Shown in pieces: positions 13,505 to 25,344 of a stretch of DNA of 64,000 bases. The stretch comes from Phyllostachys edulis (taxonomy: Eukaryota > Streptophyta > Magnoliopsida > Poales > Poaceae). The notes beneath the pieces are model-generated. The model did not search any database and had not been told where the DNA came from. It was given only the letters and a program-made list of their open reading frames with translations. The stretch is taken from NCBI GenBank assembly GCA_036346405.1, contig CM070561.1:27684215-27748214 (forward strand). Direction: 5' to 3'. Made by a program: the position numbers and the translations under genes. Within the stretch, counting starts at the first letter, position 1. Every line of letters begins with the position of its first letter.

Positions 13505-16169
13505 CTTGGGCTGTTTCAACTGCGCAGGCTTTGTACCACTTTACCCACAGCTACTTTGAGCTCTCTCTGAGCCAGGTCCCCTGCATTTCCTTAGATGCGG
13601 GTTCGAGTTCGGAGTACAGAACATTTTCCAAGTTACGTGATTAAGTCTCCACCCATTACTTTCCGTCGATGTCCTAGGGCGCTCACCTAGTCCTCCACCG
13701 AGTTCCCGTAATGTTGGTTGGGCCGGACATCCCCGCACCCAACACTCCACCGTGCCATACTATATCGCCTTAGATCCCCACTTCCGGACTCTGCCTACCG
13801 GTCCTAGGTTCCTCCATAACTCAACCCATGCAATATTACTTACCTGATGTGGAGAACATAATTACGTAACAAGGTAGCATTTTCTGCCCGTCGAAATGGG
13901 AAAATGGTTGGCACTTAAACATGGCCTCTTATCCAAGTAAAAGTTTTGTTGGTCCATATATATTACCCATATGTAAAGGGTCCCGCCTCTTCCCTCTTCT
14001 ATTTTTCCTGCCAAGGGCCCCCTTTACCATCCTAATAATTCTCTTGCAGTACAGCTCCTTATCTCAGTTGTACTGCTCTTTTCTCATTTCTCATCTCATT
14101 TCTCTTTATCTTTTCTCTTTTATCCGATTTGATTTTGAGACATAGTTTTCATGCACATATGTATATGGATATAGCAAAGTAACGTTTACATTTAATATAA
14201 CTATGTTGATATTCAAGAGATAGGATTGCCTTCGTAGTCGTAGAAAAAATCGGTGTCAACAAACTCTGGATCAATTACACCTACCTGCGTTGGTTCGTCC
14301 TCTGCAATTATACGACAGAAGCGAATAATAAATAAATATGTAGTTGTTTTTGGTGCTACTAGGCATACATTAATCTGATAATTTTCTTTGTCAGCAGTTT
14401 TTAGTTTAATAACATTTTTCGGACCCTCATTAGGTTAGCACTCCCCAACTGCGGTTATTCTACGGTCTACTGACTCTAGGATTGAGGTTGTCTATAATCG
14501 CGTTTGGTACTAATGGACCCTGGCCAGTCTGTTTTAGGGGTGATATTTACCGGGGTTGTTTGTTTTAATTATTCTACCTTAATTTAATTATTCCTAACGC
14601 ATCAGATAATTTATCTAAATTAGTGAGTTTTATTGGTGACGAATTTATTTCCAGCGTCCTAGATTAATTTTACATTTTCTTCCCGCTTTTATTTTCTGTC
14701 CGTCGGTCTACCGCTATTTATTCTTAGGTGGTTCATCTATTTGTTTGGTCCAACAATTTCATAGTGCTGACACTTATTAATACCCATGCTCACTTATACG
14801 GCTAAATTAACTGCTACTACTCCTCCCTAAAAATTTACCATTCTACCATTTTCCTAATTTTTCTCCCTTTTTTTAAAAAAATTTCTCCTTTTTTATTTTT
14901 ATTTTTATTTTATTTTTATTTCTATTTCTTTCTTGTCTTTTCTTTTCTTTTTCTCTCTCCCTCTTTTCCCATCCGGCCGAACAGCTCTCTGGTTCCCATT
15001 TCTTTCCCCCTTTCTCATTTCCCTTCTTCCTCCTCTAGTGGCTCCATGGTCGTTCCTAGTGGCTTGGCCCGCTCGGCCGCTGGTGCGGCCACTCCCTGCG
15101 CCTGCCTCTGGCTCGACCGTGCCTCTAGCTCCCTACGCCCGCTCGGCTCCTCTCCGCCCTACACCTGGCCATCGACTCAGCCCACCCTCGCCGCTCGCCT
15201 CCGGCTCGGCCTTCGACTACCGTTTTGGTGGGGAAAGGTGGCAGGTATGCTTCTTCTCCCTTTTTCTTTTGTTTCGGTTCTTGGGTTTTAGCCAGATACA
15301 TTTTTGGTTTTGTTGATTCTTGCTTAATGCATGGTGAGGGTGATGGTGGGTGTGGTTCTGGACATAGTGATATTACGGCTATGGTGAGCTTGATGTGGAG
15401 GTTTTGTGATGGTTTGATGAATGTGGGCCGCTACCGTGATTACCGAGGTATACTACTTTACTCTCTCTACCCATTCCCTCCCTTGCTCTGTGATGGAAAT
15501 GGATGATGATGTGGGCTATTGTTGTATGTGCATTCTCTGTGTATTGCTTAGTTCATACTGAGGGGGTTTGGATTGGGCAAAAATGAGAATAGGAGCATGC
15601 AGAGTGGGTTACTTGGCTTGGTCGGGTTGGGAATGGCAGTGGGGGTGGTGAGATGGTGATGCCGGCTGTGTTGTGGTCATCGTGCTGTCCAGTGCTTCCT
15701 TCGGTTCCTTTGGTCCCTGTCGGCCTGGCTTGGTTCCGGTGGCCGTTGCCAGTGCCGCTAATGCTCCGTCGTCTTCCTCAACTCCTTTGCTCCTCTCCTC
15801 CGGTTGCTCTCTGTGCTTGGCTTTGAATGTTGAGGCAGTGATGTGGTGGGTGATGCTTGGCTTGGGTTGGCAGTGGTGCTCTCGGTTGTGAAGAAAGACG
15901 AAGGCTTGTGAGTGGCTTTCTTTGGCTTGCTTTGTGGGTTTGCTTCGGCTGTGACTTGAGAATGAGGCTTTTGCTTGGGTTGGCTTTGACTAAGGGATGC
16001 TTGATGTGGTTGTCTTGGTTGGCTTGCTTCTTTGCTTTGTGGAGACAGTGGGGGTTGGCTTGGCTTGCTTGCTCGGTTGTGTTGGTTGTGAAGTCAGAGG
16101 CTTGTGAATGAGGTGCTTTGGGGGTGTGGCTTTGTGAGGTTGGCTTATGGGAGAGGTGCTCTCGGTTGT

Positions 16170-16217
<48 letters not shown>

Positions 16218-17034
16218 CCTGTGCATGCCACAATTGCCCTCCCCTTATCTCATTTGCTCTCATAATGGACTATTTGCTCATGGACCTTTGGTCCAGAAAT
16301 CACTATGTGTGGGATTTTCAACGGTGACGGTAAGTCGATATATGTGGGTGTCGGATTTTAACAATTGCCGGGTGATGAAACCCACTGAAGTGAGATGGTG
16401 CCGACTGACCTAGGTCGGTCTGGGTACCTCGATGATCTTCCTGCGATCTGACGACAATCTTCTTTATTCTAACTTCTATTTATAGCTTTTGTTTTACTAC
16501 TGGTCTTTTGGTTGTTGGCGGTCGATGGAGGTGTGGCAAGGGTTCGGATTGGGCAAGGACTGGATTTGATTGGATGGCGATATACGAACAAGGAAAGGCC
16601 TCGACGATATGCATGCAAGATTTTTATTTTATTCTTTTGTAATGTACTCGAAGCTGTAATCTTTTTATTGATCTGATGTAAATGTTTCTTGTAATTAATT
16701 TCGAGTTTGTATAACTGTTTTACCTTCGCTTGTAAAGGATTCTTGTGATTGACTCTGAATTTTATAAAGATGATGTATGTTGATTTGGATGTCTAGTTGT
16801 ATACTCTTGATGATGCAATTAATTCGATGATTGTAATATCGCTTTAGTGTTGTTATAATTCATATTGGAAATTATGTTGATGCATTCTTGAGAATATATC
16901 TTGCATGAATTTGTTTGGCAATGTGTTCGATATTAATTTGTAATTATGTTTTGTTTTTGTTTAGATGAATTTAATTAACTACTAATTACTAATTATCGTC
17001 GTTTAAATTAGTTTTAAGTTCGAGGGTTCCCACA
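13505..17034 (-). repeat. 3' LTR of a minus-strand gypsy element (element A), truncated
   Basis: On the minus strand the LTR begins TGTGGGAACCC at 17,034, directly after a polypurine tract (17,035-17,048). Its far part (13,520-13,625) matches the 5' LTR fragment at 21,490-21,575, with the shared 'tttaccca.agctact.tgagctctctctgagcc' pattern. The expected LTR end (GGGTGCCACA, as at 20,833) is missing, so it is truncated near 13,505. It contains a GC-rich stretch (15.0-15.3 kb), a TG-rich stretch (15.6-16.1 kb) and a (CT)n run. ORFs here are shadows of these low-complexity tracts. Confidence 0.55.
16171..16215. repeat. (CT)22 microsatellite
   Basis: An uninterrupted 45-base CT run, which creates long spurious serine/leucine and arginine/glutamate ORFs on the two strands. 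Confidence 0.95.
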
Positions 17035-17048
17035 ACCTCCCCCCTTAG
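17035..17048 (-). other. Polypurine tract of element A
   Basis: On the minus strand 'taaggggggaggt' lies directly before the LTR start TGTGGG. It is where plus-strand DNA synthesis would be primed during reverse transcription, and it sits just after the coding tail. Confidence 0.6.
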
Positions 17049-17660
17049 GAAAATTTCATCCCCGAAATTGAATCTCACTCGAACAGGTTGGGGTATGCTT
17101 CGCATAATTCTTCCCCTTTCTCCCACGTAGCTTCACTAACGGGGTGATTCTTCCACTGAACCTTGCATTAACGTATAGTCCGGTTCCTTAACTTCTGGTC
17201 TTTTGTCACTAGAATTTTTACTAGGTGCTCTTCATAGGTTAGATTGTCTTGCAGTGGTATGTCGAGATTGGTTAAGTGGTGTGAGGGCTCCCTCAGGCAT
17301 TTACTGACTTGTGAACATGGAATACATCGTGAATCCTTGATAGCTGAGTTGGCAGTTCTAATTTATACGCTAGGGTGCCTTTACGCTCTAGAATCCGAAA
17401 TGGTCCGACATACTATGGACCTAGTTTTCCTTTTAATCTGAATCGGCGCACCCCGCGCATAGGTGACACCTTTAGATACACATAATTCCTAACTTCGAAC
17501 TGTAAGTCTCTTCTATGTTGATCTGTGTAGCTCTTTTGCGTACTTTAAGCAATTTTGAGACGACCACAAATTAACTTGATTTTCTCGTCGTTCTCCCATA
17601 TAAGTTTAGGGCCTAATAATGGTCTTTCTCTGATTTGTTCTGCAGTCATGTGGGTCTGGC
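17049..17660 (-). pseudogene. Ty3/gypsy polyprotein C-terminal tail (integrase C-terminus)
   Basis: On the minus strand the sequence can be read, across several frameshifts and stops, as the tail of a Ty3/gypsy polyprotein. Visible pieces are the region after the integrase core, with an Arg/Lys-rich 'ADHRRRDLQFEVGD'-like stretch at about 17,520, 'YLKVSPMRGVRRF' at about 17,460, 'LPTQLSRIHDVFHV' at about 17,330, and a terminal 'WEKGEELCEAYPNLF' stretch at about 17,110. In the family this segment tethers integrase to chromatin. It lies directly downstream of gag; protease, reverse transcriptase, RNase H and the integrase catalytic core are absent. It is dead. Confidence 0.75.
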
Positions 17661-17981
17661 GTGCTAGTCCTCCTCTTCCAGTTCCTCCCGTGATGGGTTG
17701 GTTGCCTCTGGGCTAATTCAGGCGGTTGATCTGTGGTGGTGCTGGGGCAGATAGTCTTGGCATATACGCCAGTTGCGGTGGGGTTCTAGATGTCCTTTGC
17801 AGGTGGGGCATTTGACTTTACGGTGTCCAGACTTCCTGAAATGGAACAAGCATTTGTGTCTCTCAGGCAATCTTTCGTCAGGTGGCTTCCTCCACATTTC
17901 GCACATCTCAGGGCTATGGTCATTGGCTACTGTTGGGCTGTGGGTCTCTGGAGGGATGGATTGAAGAGTCTTAGCCGAGGT
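17661..17981 (-). pseudogene. Gag zinc-knuckle region of element A
   Basis: Continues the minus-strand gag after the solo LTR at 17,982-18,844. At about 17,860-17,790 the reading CLFHFRKSGHRKVKC shows a CCHC-like spacing (Cys...Lys-Ser-Gly-His....Cys) in which the second Cys is replaced, so the knuckle is degenerate. The CCHC knuckle binds RNA in the gag nucleocapsid of gypsy elements. Frame breaks on either side show it is inactive. Confidence 0.6.
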
Positions 17982-18844
17982 TGATGAACCTCGGAGGTCC
18001 TAATCTGACCCGATCTTTCGATGAGAAAGTAATTTTGATAGAAGTCACTCAACTCTCACGATCCTAGCTACAAACTCGCAAGGCCCAAAACCATGCAATC
18101 GCTGAACTGCTCGACAAGTCGTTATCAACCGCGCACGAATACCCGGATGACCTAATCATGAAGATCAATTCCTGCAAACACCGAAGAAGCATGCAAGAAC
18201 AAGGTAAAATGCAGTCTAATGTATTGCAAATAAGATTGAAATATTTGATTTAAGTTGGGATTCTGAATAAAGGTTTTGATTGGATGGTCTAGTCGACACA
18301 CGCAGAAGATACAAGTTGCAACGAAGGCAAACTAAACATAAACGAAATCCAAGAAAACTAGAGGGGTGCAGCCTCCTTAAATAGGGGAGGGGGAGCCACA
18401 CATATCTAAGAAAATAGGGGTTGGTACTATTCACAGTACTGTTCATACATGAATAGTGTCTCGTGAATAGTATGGGCCGCTTAGGGGGCGCCTTCCCTTG
18501 GGCCCAAGAATTACAAGGCCCAATTTGGCCTAAACAGGTGACATAGCACCTTATTTTGATGATTGCAGTGTGCACAGAAAGAATTTGGAGGTGATGTTAG
18601 ATCCGTTGGAAAGAGAACGAGATAAGCTTTCCATCAAGTACTCATGAACCTCAAACAGACTCCGTATGTGAAAGTTATGCATGATTTAAGCTAGTGTTGT
18701 CAAGCTGACTCTAGAGGCCAAATTGGATTCCAAAACAGGTCCAGCTCGAACTCTTGCTTGTCTTGGACCAAAAGTGACTTGGGGACCTTCCTTGTACCAT
18801 GACATGGCATAGGGGTCGTATCTGAAGGGTCGATGTCCTCATCA
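17982..18844 (-). mobile_element. Solo LTR (863 bp) nested in gag, TSD GAGGT
   Basis: The element starts TGATGAACC and ends CCTCATCA, with terminal inverted TGATGA/TCATCA. It is flanked by perfect 5-bp duplications GAGGT at 17,977-17,981 and 18,845-18,849. The gag pseudogene is interrupted exactly here. No internal retrotransposon sequence is present, so I call a solo LTR formed by LTR-LTR recombination. The strand is tentative; a 'ccttaaataggggag' block near 18,375 could be a plus-strand TATA-type signal. Confidence 0.85.
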
Positions 18845-18849
18845 GAGGT

Positions 18850-19774
18850 GGTCTATATCGAGGTGGTGTTGTTGCTGTATGTGGGGACGAGGTCTATGAA
18901 TAGGTGGTGGACGGTGGTCTATTTTAGCTTTCTTCCTCCGCTCTTCGGTTAGGTTGGAGTGCTCATTTTCTAAGATTATGGCTCTATTGACCAAGTCTTG
19001 GAATTCGGCAATTTTGTGGATGGATAGAAGCATCTTCAAATAAGGGTGCATTCCATCCAGGAATTTTCCTATCTTCTTTTCTTTGGTGTCTATATCAGCT
19101 GGAGCATAGCGAGAAAGTACATTGAATTGGCTAAGGTATTATATCATCTTTTTCCCTCCTTGGGTTAAGGCTCTAAACTCTCACTTCTTCAGCTCCATTC
19201 TTCCCGTGGGCATATGGGTTTCTGAGAAACATAGTTTGAATTCGGCCCAAGTAATAGGTTGCTCACTGACACGATTACGGTTGTAGTTGAGCCACCAAGT
19301 AGCTGTCGGTCCGGTCAGCTGGTGTGACACATACCGCACTTTCTCTGTATCTGAGCATCCTACGGTGTCTAATTTCTTTTCTATCTCTACTAGCCAATCG
19401 TTTGCACCTAGTGGGTCAGCGGCTTTGGCAAAAGTGTAAGGGCGAGTTTTGAGAAAATCACCCAAACTAACCCCTCGAGCTGGCTGTGAGGTGGTAGGTG
19501 CTACTCGAGTTAACAAAGCTTCCATAAAGTGGTTTTGATTTTCTTGGGCTTCTTTTCTGAAGTTTTCGAGGAATATGAGTACATTAGTCATTACTCCTAA
19601 AGGATCTATTGCTCCGGTGGGGGTCGGGTGGCTGGCTCTTGGTATTGTGGTAGTTCTGGGTTGGCTATGTGCTGTCTCGTTAAGGTCTACTGGTGGACTT
19701 CCTGTTGGTGTGTCCGGCAGCAATAGTCCCAGCCTTAGTCCCAACTCTCGATTGCCATGTCCTTGACCTTCCAT
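18850..19774 (-). pseudogene. Ty3/gypsy gag (capsid region) of element A
   Basis: The longest open part is 19,774-19,181 (197 codons). Retrotransposon gag capsid signatures are visible: 'FAKAADPLGANDWLVEIEKK' (about residues 113-132), 'VRYVSHQLTGPTATWW' and 'ITWAEFKLCFSETHMP' near the end. A frame change then leads to the continuation at 19,051-18,850 ('MLLSIHKIAEFQDLVNRAI' and a basic tail with 'ERRKKAKI'). The N-terminal part is Pro/Thr-rich. Gag forms the virus-like particle. The frame break plus the nested LTR at 17,982-18,844 make this a pseudogene. The neighbouring primer-binding site at 20,830 gives the same polarity. Confidence 0.8.
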
Positions 19775-20818
19775 CTTGTGGGGGGGGGTGTTAAGAAATG
19801 GTTTGTATTAACAGTTGTACTAGTAGCATTTTACTTCGAGGAGTCTTTTATGTTGGTTATACTAATTCTTTGCTTCTTCAGCAGTAATTTGTGGTGGGGA
19901 AGATGGTATCATATTTATCTGACAGAAATTAACCCTTGGATGAGTTGTGTTAATCCATACATAGTAAACAAATAATACCAAGAAACAATGAGATGCAAAA
20001 ATATCCAAATCCTATACTAGCTGAGTCTCTCGTGCTCGGTCACGCTCGAGATTCCGTTCTCGAGACCACCCAAATCCACAGGTTTAGGACTACTCAGAGC
20101 TTGCCTCTGAGTGCTAACCTACACTACCCTAGATCCATGTGCCCAGGTATGCTTGAGATCTGGCTCGAGTCCACCCAAACCACATGTTTAGGACTGCTCA
20201 AGGTTCATTCCTGAGTATGCCCAGGACTTCGCTCCTGGGTACGCAAGAGCTACACGCTCGGAAGTACCACGAACCACTCGTTCGGGAAATTTGATATTCA
20301 GAAATGAGATAAGTCACATTCTTTTACACCATCAACTTTTATTTGCTCTCTTTAGTTACACTTGTTTTATTTTAGAGTGCTGACGGGTCATTTTAGTTAC
20401 ACAAACGAAGAGGTAAGGAATCTTATGGGTATGATTCGTACTTATCCAAGAAGTGGAAAAGCGGTTCCATGCCAGAATTCTACTAGATGCCTCTAGTCCA
20501 GGCACTACAATCTAAATCTTATGATAATACACCCAAGCTTAGATTTTCGAATAACCAATCCTAGGTTGAGCTGATAGCCTGACAGGTTACTAACATGTGA
20601 TGGCAACACAAATCCTACGACTAGGCACATGTTCCCCCTACTTCCCCGTGTCACTTCAAGAAAGAAGAGATTTTTGACATAATACTTTTGAGACGAAACA
20701 GGAATAGAAATTGATATGGAGACAAGAATTAACAAGTACTTAGTGCAATATAGCAAGCGAGAAAACATACTTAGGTTTTACAACAGTTTCTATTTTATTA
20801 GTGTGGCCCTAACCAATT
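19775..20818 (-). repeat. Untranslated leader of element A
   Basis: About 1 kb between gag and the primer-binding site. It holds short degenerate repeats of a 'ctcgagaccacccaaa'-like unit (20,020-20,180: 'accacccaaatccaca', 'ccacccaaaccaca') and no coding potential I can support. Confidence 0.55.
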
Positions 20819-20830
20819 GCTCTGATACCA
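20819..20830 (-). other. Primer-binding site of element A
   Basis: Minus strand TGGTATCAGAGC, complementary to the 3' end of initiator tRNA-Met. It lies two bases from the LTR end GGGTGCCACA (20,833), which fixes element A as minus-strand. Confidence 0.85.
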
Positions 20831-20832
20831 GC

Positions 20833-21575
20833 TGTGGCACCCTGTGTCATTACCCCAGAGGGTAATCACACTTAGGCATACTGATTATTCGTCTGCTCCG
20901 TAGGACACCGCTCTGATGAATAGTAAACCTTACCAAAGTCAATGCAGCAGAACAATAAGATAGAACCTGTACTTTATTTCAACACTTAGCCACGCAAGTC
21001 TATGGTCTTTAATACAAATATTTAACTACAACGGCAAAAGAATTCCCCTCGCTTGCCTGCTCTATTCCACCGGTCGTCTACTCATCCCACTCGCCGAATA
21101 AGGGGTCCACCTCGCCCTGGTCCTTGTAGTAAGCGTCCTTGTCTTCTGCGGCCTCCTCGGCACCTACATATCCTTCATCTCACTTGGGATAGCTCCCAAC
21201 CGAACTAGGATCTAACAAAGGAGAATAATAGCAAGATTGAGTACTAGAGTAGTCAGCAAGCATATAGCAAGAATGCACTATATGACTCATCTCTGCTCGT
21301 TATCACATTTTCTAGTTCATCTCTTTTTCTGGAAAATAGTTTACCAAGATTTAGGTGGCAGTTTTAATTTTGAAAAGACTATTTATCACTCGGTAAGAAG
21401 ATAAACTCATGGCGGCCACCATAAACTCCAGTCCAAGAGACAGGCATGAATTCATGGTTTGATATATAGCACGGCGCAAGCTTTGTAAAACTTTACCCAT
21501 AGCTACTCTGAGCTCTCTCTGAGCCAAGTCCCCTGCATTTCCTTTGATGCGGGTTCGAGTTCAGTGTTCAGAGTA
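20833..21575 (-). repeat. 5' LTR fragment of element A
   Basis: On the minus strand this ends GGGTGCCACA at 20,833. It contains the usual LTR stretch near 21,230 ('gcaagattgagtac') and, at 21,490-21,575, the block shared with the 3' LTR at 13,520-13,625. The LTR start (TGTGGGAACCC) is missing: near 21,575 the sequence passes into the leader of the next element. That junction was set by where similarity stops and is approximate. Confidence 0.5.
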
Positions 21576-22080
21576 TGTAAGACGGTATCCTGAAGCTCGC
21601 GTGCGTAGATGTTGAAGATCCTCAAGATAGCAAGGCGCAAGGATTCTTGAACTCCTTCTGAAAAGACCATCCTTCGAACAGAGATATTCAGAGGACGGCT
21701 AGCTTTAGTGTCCTTCCGAGCATAGATGGTTAAACGACACAGCACTCTACGGCTTCGGCCGTTCACCACCCAGTCGGTGCCCTTGTACATCGATCGATCG
21801 AATCCTCTGAGCTCTTGCAAAAGCTTCCATAGTTCTGCAGCAAGTCCTCCCTTGCGCTTACCATAGTTCTGGAAATGCGGCATCTGCTAAGACAGACAAG
21901 AGGGTAAGAGCCAAATTAAAACAGCAAGGAGAAGGAAAATTTCAGCAATAGTTGAGTCAAGATAAACATAAGAGAAGTTAAGCAATTCAATTAATATTGC
22001 AAGTTAATTTTGCTTTAGAAAATAGTTTGGACACTCAAAGATGGCTGATCTAACTAAGGTCAAAACCTACAGTCGGCATG
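21576..22080 (-). repeat. 5' internal leader of gypsy element B with a small ORF
   Basis: Lies directly downstream (minus strand) of the primer-binding site at 22,092-22,081. A minus-strand ORF starts at 21,883 (MPHFQNYGKRKGGL...) and runs to 21,503. Its first ~100 codons lie in element B and the rest reads into the element A LTR fragment. The start resembles conserved short ORFs sometimes found ahead of gag, but I do not recognise a domain. The element is cut off before gag. Confidence 0.4.
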
Positions 22081-22092
22081 TCTCTGATACCA
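22081..22092 (-). other. Primer-binding site of element B
   Basis: Minus strand TGGTATCAGAGA (one mismatch from TGGTATCAGAGC), four bases after the LTR end GGGTCCCGACA. Confidence 0.75.
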
Positions 22093-22096
22093 CCTC

Positions 22097-25000
22097 TGTC
22101 GGGACCCAAAAATGCAATTCCGGACCCTCTGTTTATAATACATTAGTCCAGGATCATGCTAGTGCACACAGTATCAATATAGATGAATATCGATCCACAC
22201 AAGACGAAATAATAGAATAAATGAGTAATTTAGATAACAAATAACCGTTTTGACATTATGATCGAGTTTACACTTATTAAGCCTCGTAGGGCTGGCAATA
22301 ATGAAATAAGCAGCAGCAGAATAAAATAACTTCAGCGAAAACCCATCGATTCACCACAAGCAACTAACTGGGATCAAGACCTAGCGATCAGCACCTTCAT
22401 AGAAATCGTTCTCAAAAGTGGGCAAAGACTCTTCCACTTTTGTTGATTGATTATAGCAAGCATGAGTACACAATCGTACTCGCAAGTCATACCATAGAAT
22501 GCATTGTATACATGATGGCTTATTCCAAAGGAATAGCTTCTGTAGTTCTTTTACATAAATGAAACATTTGCAATTGAATACAAATAATAGATGAAAACAT
22601 AATTCAAAACGAATAGACAATATTAATTTAGCAATTGTTTTCAGAAAGAACACAAAGTCTAATCAAATTATTCACACAGCCATATGACTTAGATCACACA
22701 GCTCCCTACCCAAGTGTTTTATGAAAATCTAACCCCCCGTATGAAATCCCCGAGCATATCTATGACCGCGAACGCGGCTATTCGAATAGATTGTTTAACA
22801 CTCTGTAGAGGTTGTACACTTTACCCACACGATATAACCAATGTAGCTAGCACTAATCATAACAAAACTTTTTGAAAACTTCATCTCAAGCATTGACACT
22901 CCTGATGTGTTTTACTACCGGTACTAACGCCCACAGAGGAAATTAGTCCGACGCACATCGTCGGACCTGAAGACGGCGAACCGCTCATAAATATGAATCG
23001 CTACGGAGACAAAAACACACCTCCACCCTGGCACAAAGCTTAACCTACTACCTAAGTATTCAATGTCAAGACTCCATATCTTACTAAGTTAGGCCCGTCC
23101 CATCAGGCATGTGGTTGTACGAAAGGTCCAGTTCAATAGCGCACAAAGTTAAGTCTTTAATTGACCAAGGCAAGACTTCCAATTTCTAACTAAACAAACA
23201 TTCTTTTCAAAACCCAGCACTAAGCTCCACCATATCACACAGTTTCCACCACTTGCCTCAGTCTAAATCATGTCCCACCCTGTTGGTTAAGTGCAACACA
23301 TACCATTAACGAGTAATAGCACACAGTGCACACAATTTTATCATAAGGTTCCATAATCACTTATTCAGAATCATATTTGCAACTCATATGAAATGATGAC
23401 TCGTTGCATGGCTAAGCAATCTACTCGTATCTAACCAACCCACGTTGGTGCTACGATAATACCAACTAATAATGAACCAATCTAGGGTGACAAAAGATCA
23501 TGACATAATAATAGACAAGGTGGATATAAACAAATTGGATTAATAACTAAACCCAAAAGCTTTTAAATAAATACTTAAAGTAAAATGCATTAATTTAAAT
23601 TAAAGTAATTTTGAAAACTGGGTTCAATATGATCAAAGGTACAATTTGCCTTAGAATAGATCATGGTACTGATCTTGATCTTGGTGAACTCCTTCTTCTT
23701 CAAAATTCCCTGAAGAATCAACGTCTACTCGCAAACGAAGCAAATAAACAAAATAAATAAATAATAGAGAGAAAACAAACTCCAAAAATTAAATAAAAAT
23801 CTCAATAAAATAGAGCTCGAATTTAGATAAATTTAGAAATTTGAATGGGCTCAATCGGAGTTCGGATGAAGATATGGCTTTTGGAAGTTCAAACCCTAAA
23901 GAAATATCTAAATTGGAATTTCTGGATTATTCCGAATTAAATTTCTATTGAAAAATCAGAATATGACGCAAGCTGACGTCAGCCCTGGGATTTTCTGAAT
24001 TAAAATAAATCCAGAGAAAAGGCTCTGATGCTGACATGTGGGCCCTATGTGTCATAGACACGACTCACGGTGAACTGGGTGTATACCAGATCAGATTTGG
24101 GTTAAGGTTTGGACTGCCACGCATATGCGCACGTGATGCTGACGCGGTGACATGCGGGACAACATGCGGGCTTAAGCGATGACGTGGGCGCTAAGGTGGA
24201 TGGCCACAAGGACTGCCATGTCGACAAACGACGGTGAGGCTCGGGCCCCCATGGTCGACGGCGTTCGATGGTGCTTCGCCGGCGATGAGTGGTACCAACA
24301 TGTAGCTGATGCTATTGCGAATCTAATGAGGTGTTCACTGGTGGTCGGAGTGGACTAAGATGACCAGCGGTGAGCTTTTGGCGGCGAAGGGCTTCAACTA
24401 TTGTCGGGATCCAACTACGGCGATGCTCCGGCGGCATGGAGAGGTCCAGGAGGTAGACCAAGCGACAACGAAGACGATGGCGAAGACCACGGTGGCAGGA
24501 CTTCAATGGCAGCGGTGCAATTCGAAAAACAAGAAGCTCGGTCAAAACCCTAAAACCTTGGATTGCGACGACGCTGAAGCTCTATAGCCGAAACTAATCG
24601 AGGGTTCGGGGTGAGGGAACGATTGCGATCCTAGGGGTGCTATTTATAGGGTAGGGGTGTGGCCGAGAAGGCATATTAGCAGTGGAACCCTAGAAGAGTC
24701 CGAGATGAACACGAGTCAAATCTTCGAGTTTGAAGGGGATACGTGATCCAATTTGGGGAGATATGGATGCGAGAGGATACGGGAGATTAAATGACACGGT
24801 TTAGATAAGATTTTATCGTTAGAATCTTCGTTGTCGAACAAAGCTCGAAGGAGTTCCAATGGCGGACGCGAGTGAGGTGCAATGCGGAGAAGATGACGAT
24901 GAGGACGAAGACGATCGTTCAAGGGGCCAGCGGTCGTGACGCGAGGAGTGAATGTGGGCGGAGCACTGCGTGGGGAAAAGGCCGAAGGAATGGGCTGGGC

Positions 25001-25344
25001 TTTGGAAAGAGTTGGGCCGAAGGATAGGGATTCGGCCCAAGAGGATTTACTGAGATTTAAATACATTTTCCATTTTAGAAATTACAAAAAAGCAAATGGA
25101 AATTAGAAAATAGCAAATGAGCTCAGAAAAATTCTAGAAAAATCCAAAAAAATATATCCAAACACATAGAACCCAAATAAAATAGTTTTGACAATTGTTG
25201 ATGTTGACATTAAGCATATTAAATAGTTTTGATACTGAAAGTTCATATTAAGCTTTAATTAACTTCAGATAAAATTCAAGGGTGAATTTTCCAACTACTA
25301 ACTATTGAAAATATTTTTAAAGCTAAAAAAATTGGGATGTTACA
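22097..25344 (-). repeat. 5' LTR of gypsy element B (3,248 bp)
   Basis: On the minus strand it starts TGTAACATCCC at 25,344 and ends GGGTCCCGACA at 22,097, followed by a primer-binding site. The same termini bound the two solo LTRs at 48,906-52,210 and 52,763-56,967, so all three are one family. Internal order on the minus strand is an AT-rich start, a GC-rich block (25.05-24.1 kb) with a TATA box at 24,648, then a long AT-rich 3' part. No TSD can be checked because the far end of the element is missing. ORFs inside (for example 24,716-25,066) are shadows of the GC-rich block. Confidence 0.85.
24641..24648 (-). promoter_or_regulatory. LTR TATA box (element B)
   Basis: Minus-strand TATAAATA in 'CCTATAAATAGCACC'. 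The equivalent position in the sister LTRs also holds a TATA box (51,514-51,520 and 56,324-56,330). Confidence 0.6.

Noticed and set aside
15778..16263. 161-codon minus-strand ORF with a long Arg-Glu run
   Set aside because: Translation of a (CT)22 microsatellite and TG-rich LTR sequence.
22097..25344. A third family-B solo LTR with TSD
   Set aside because: The left flank is a primer-binding site and leader, so it is a 5' LTR of a truncated element; flanks ACCTC and GTGAT do not match.
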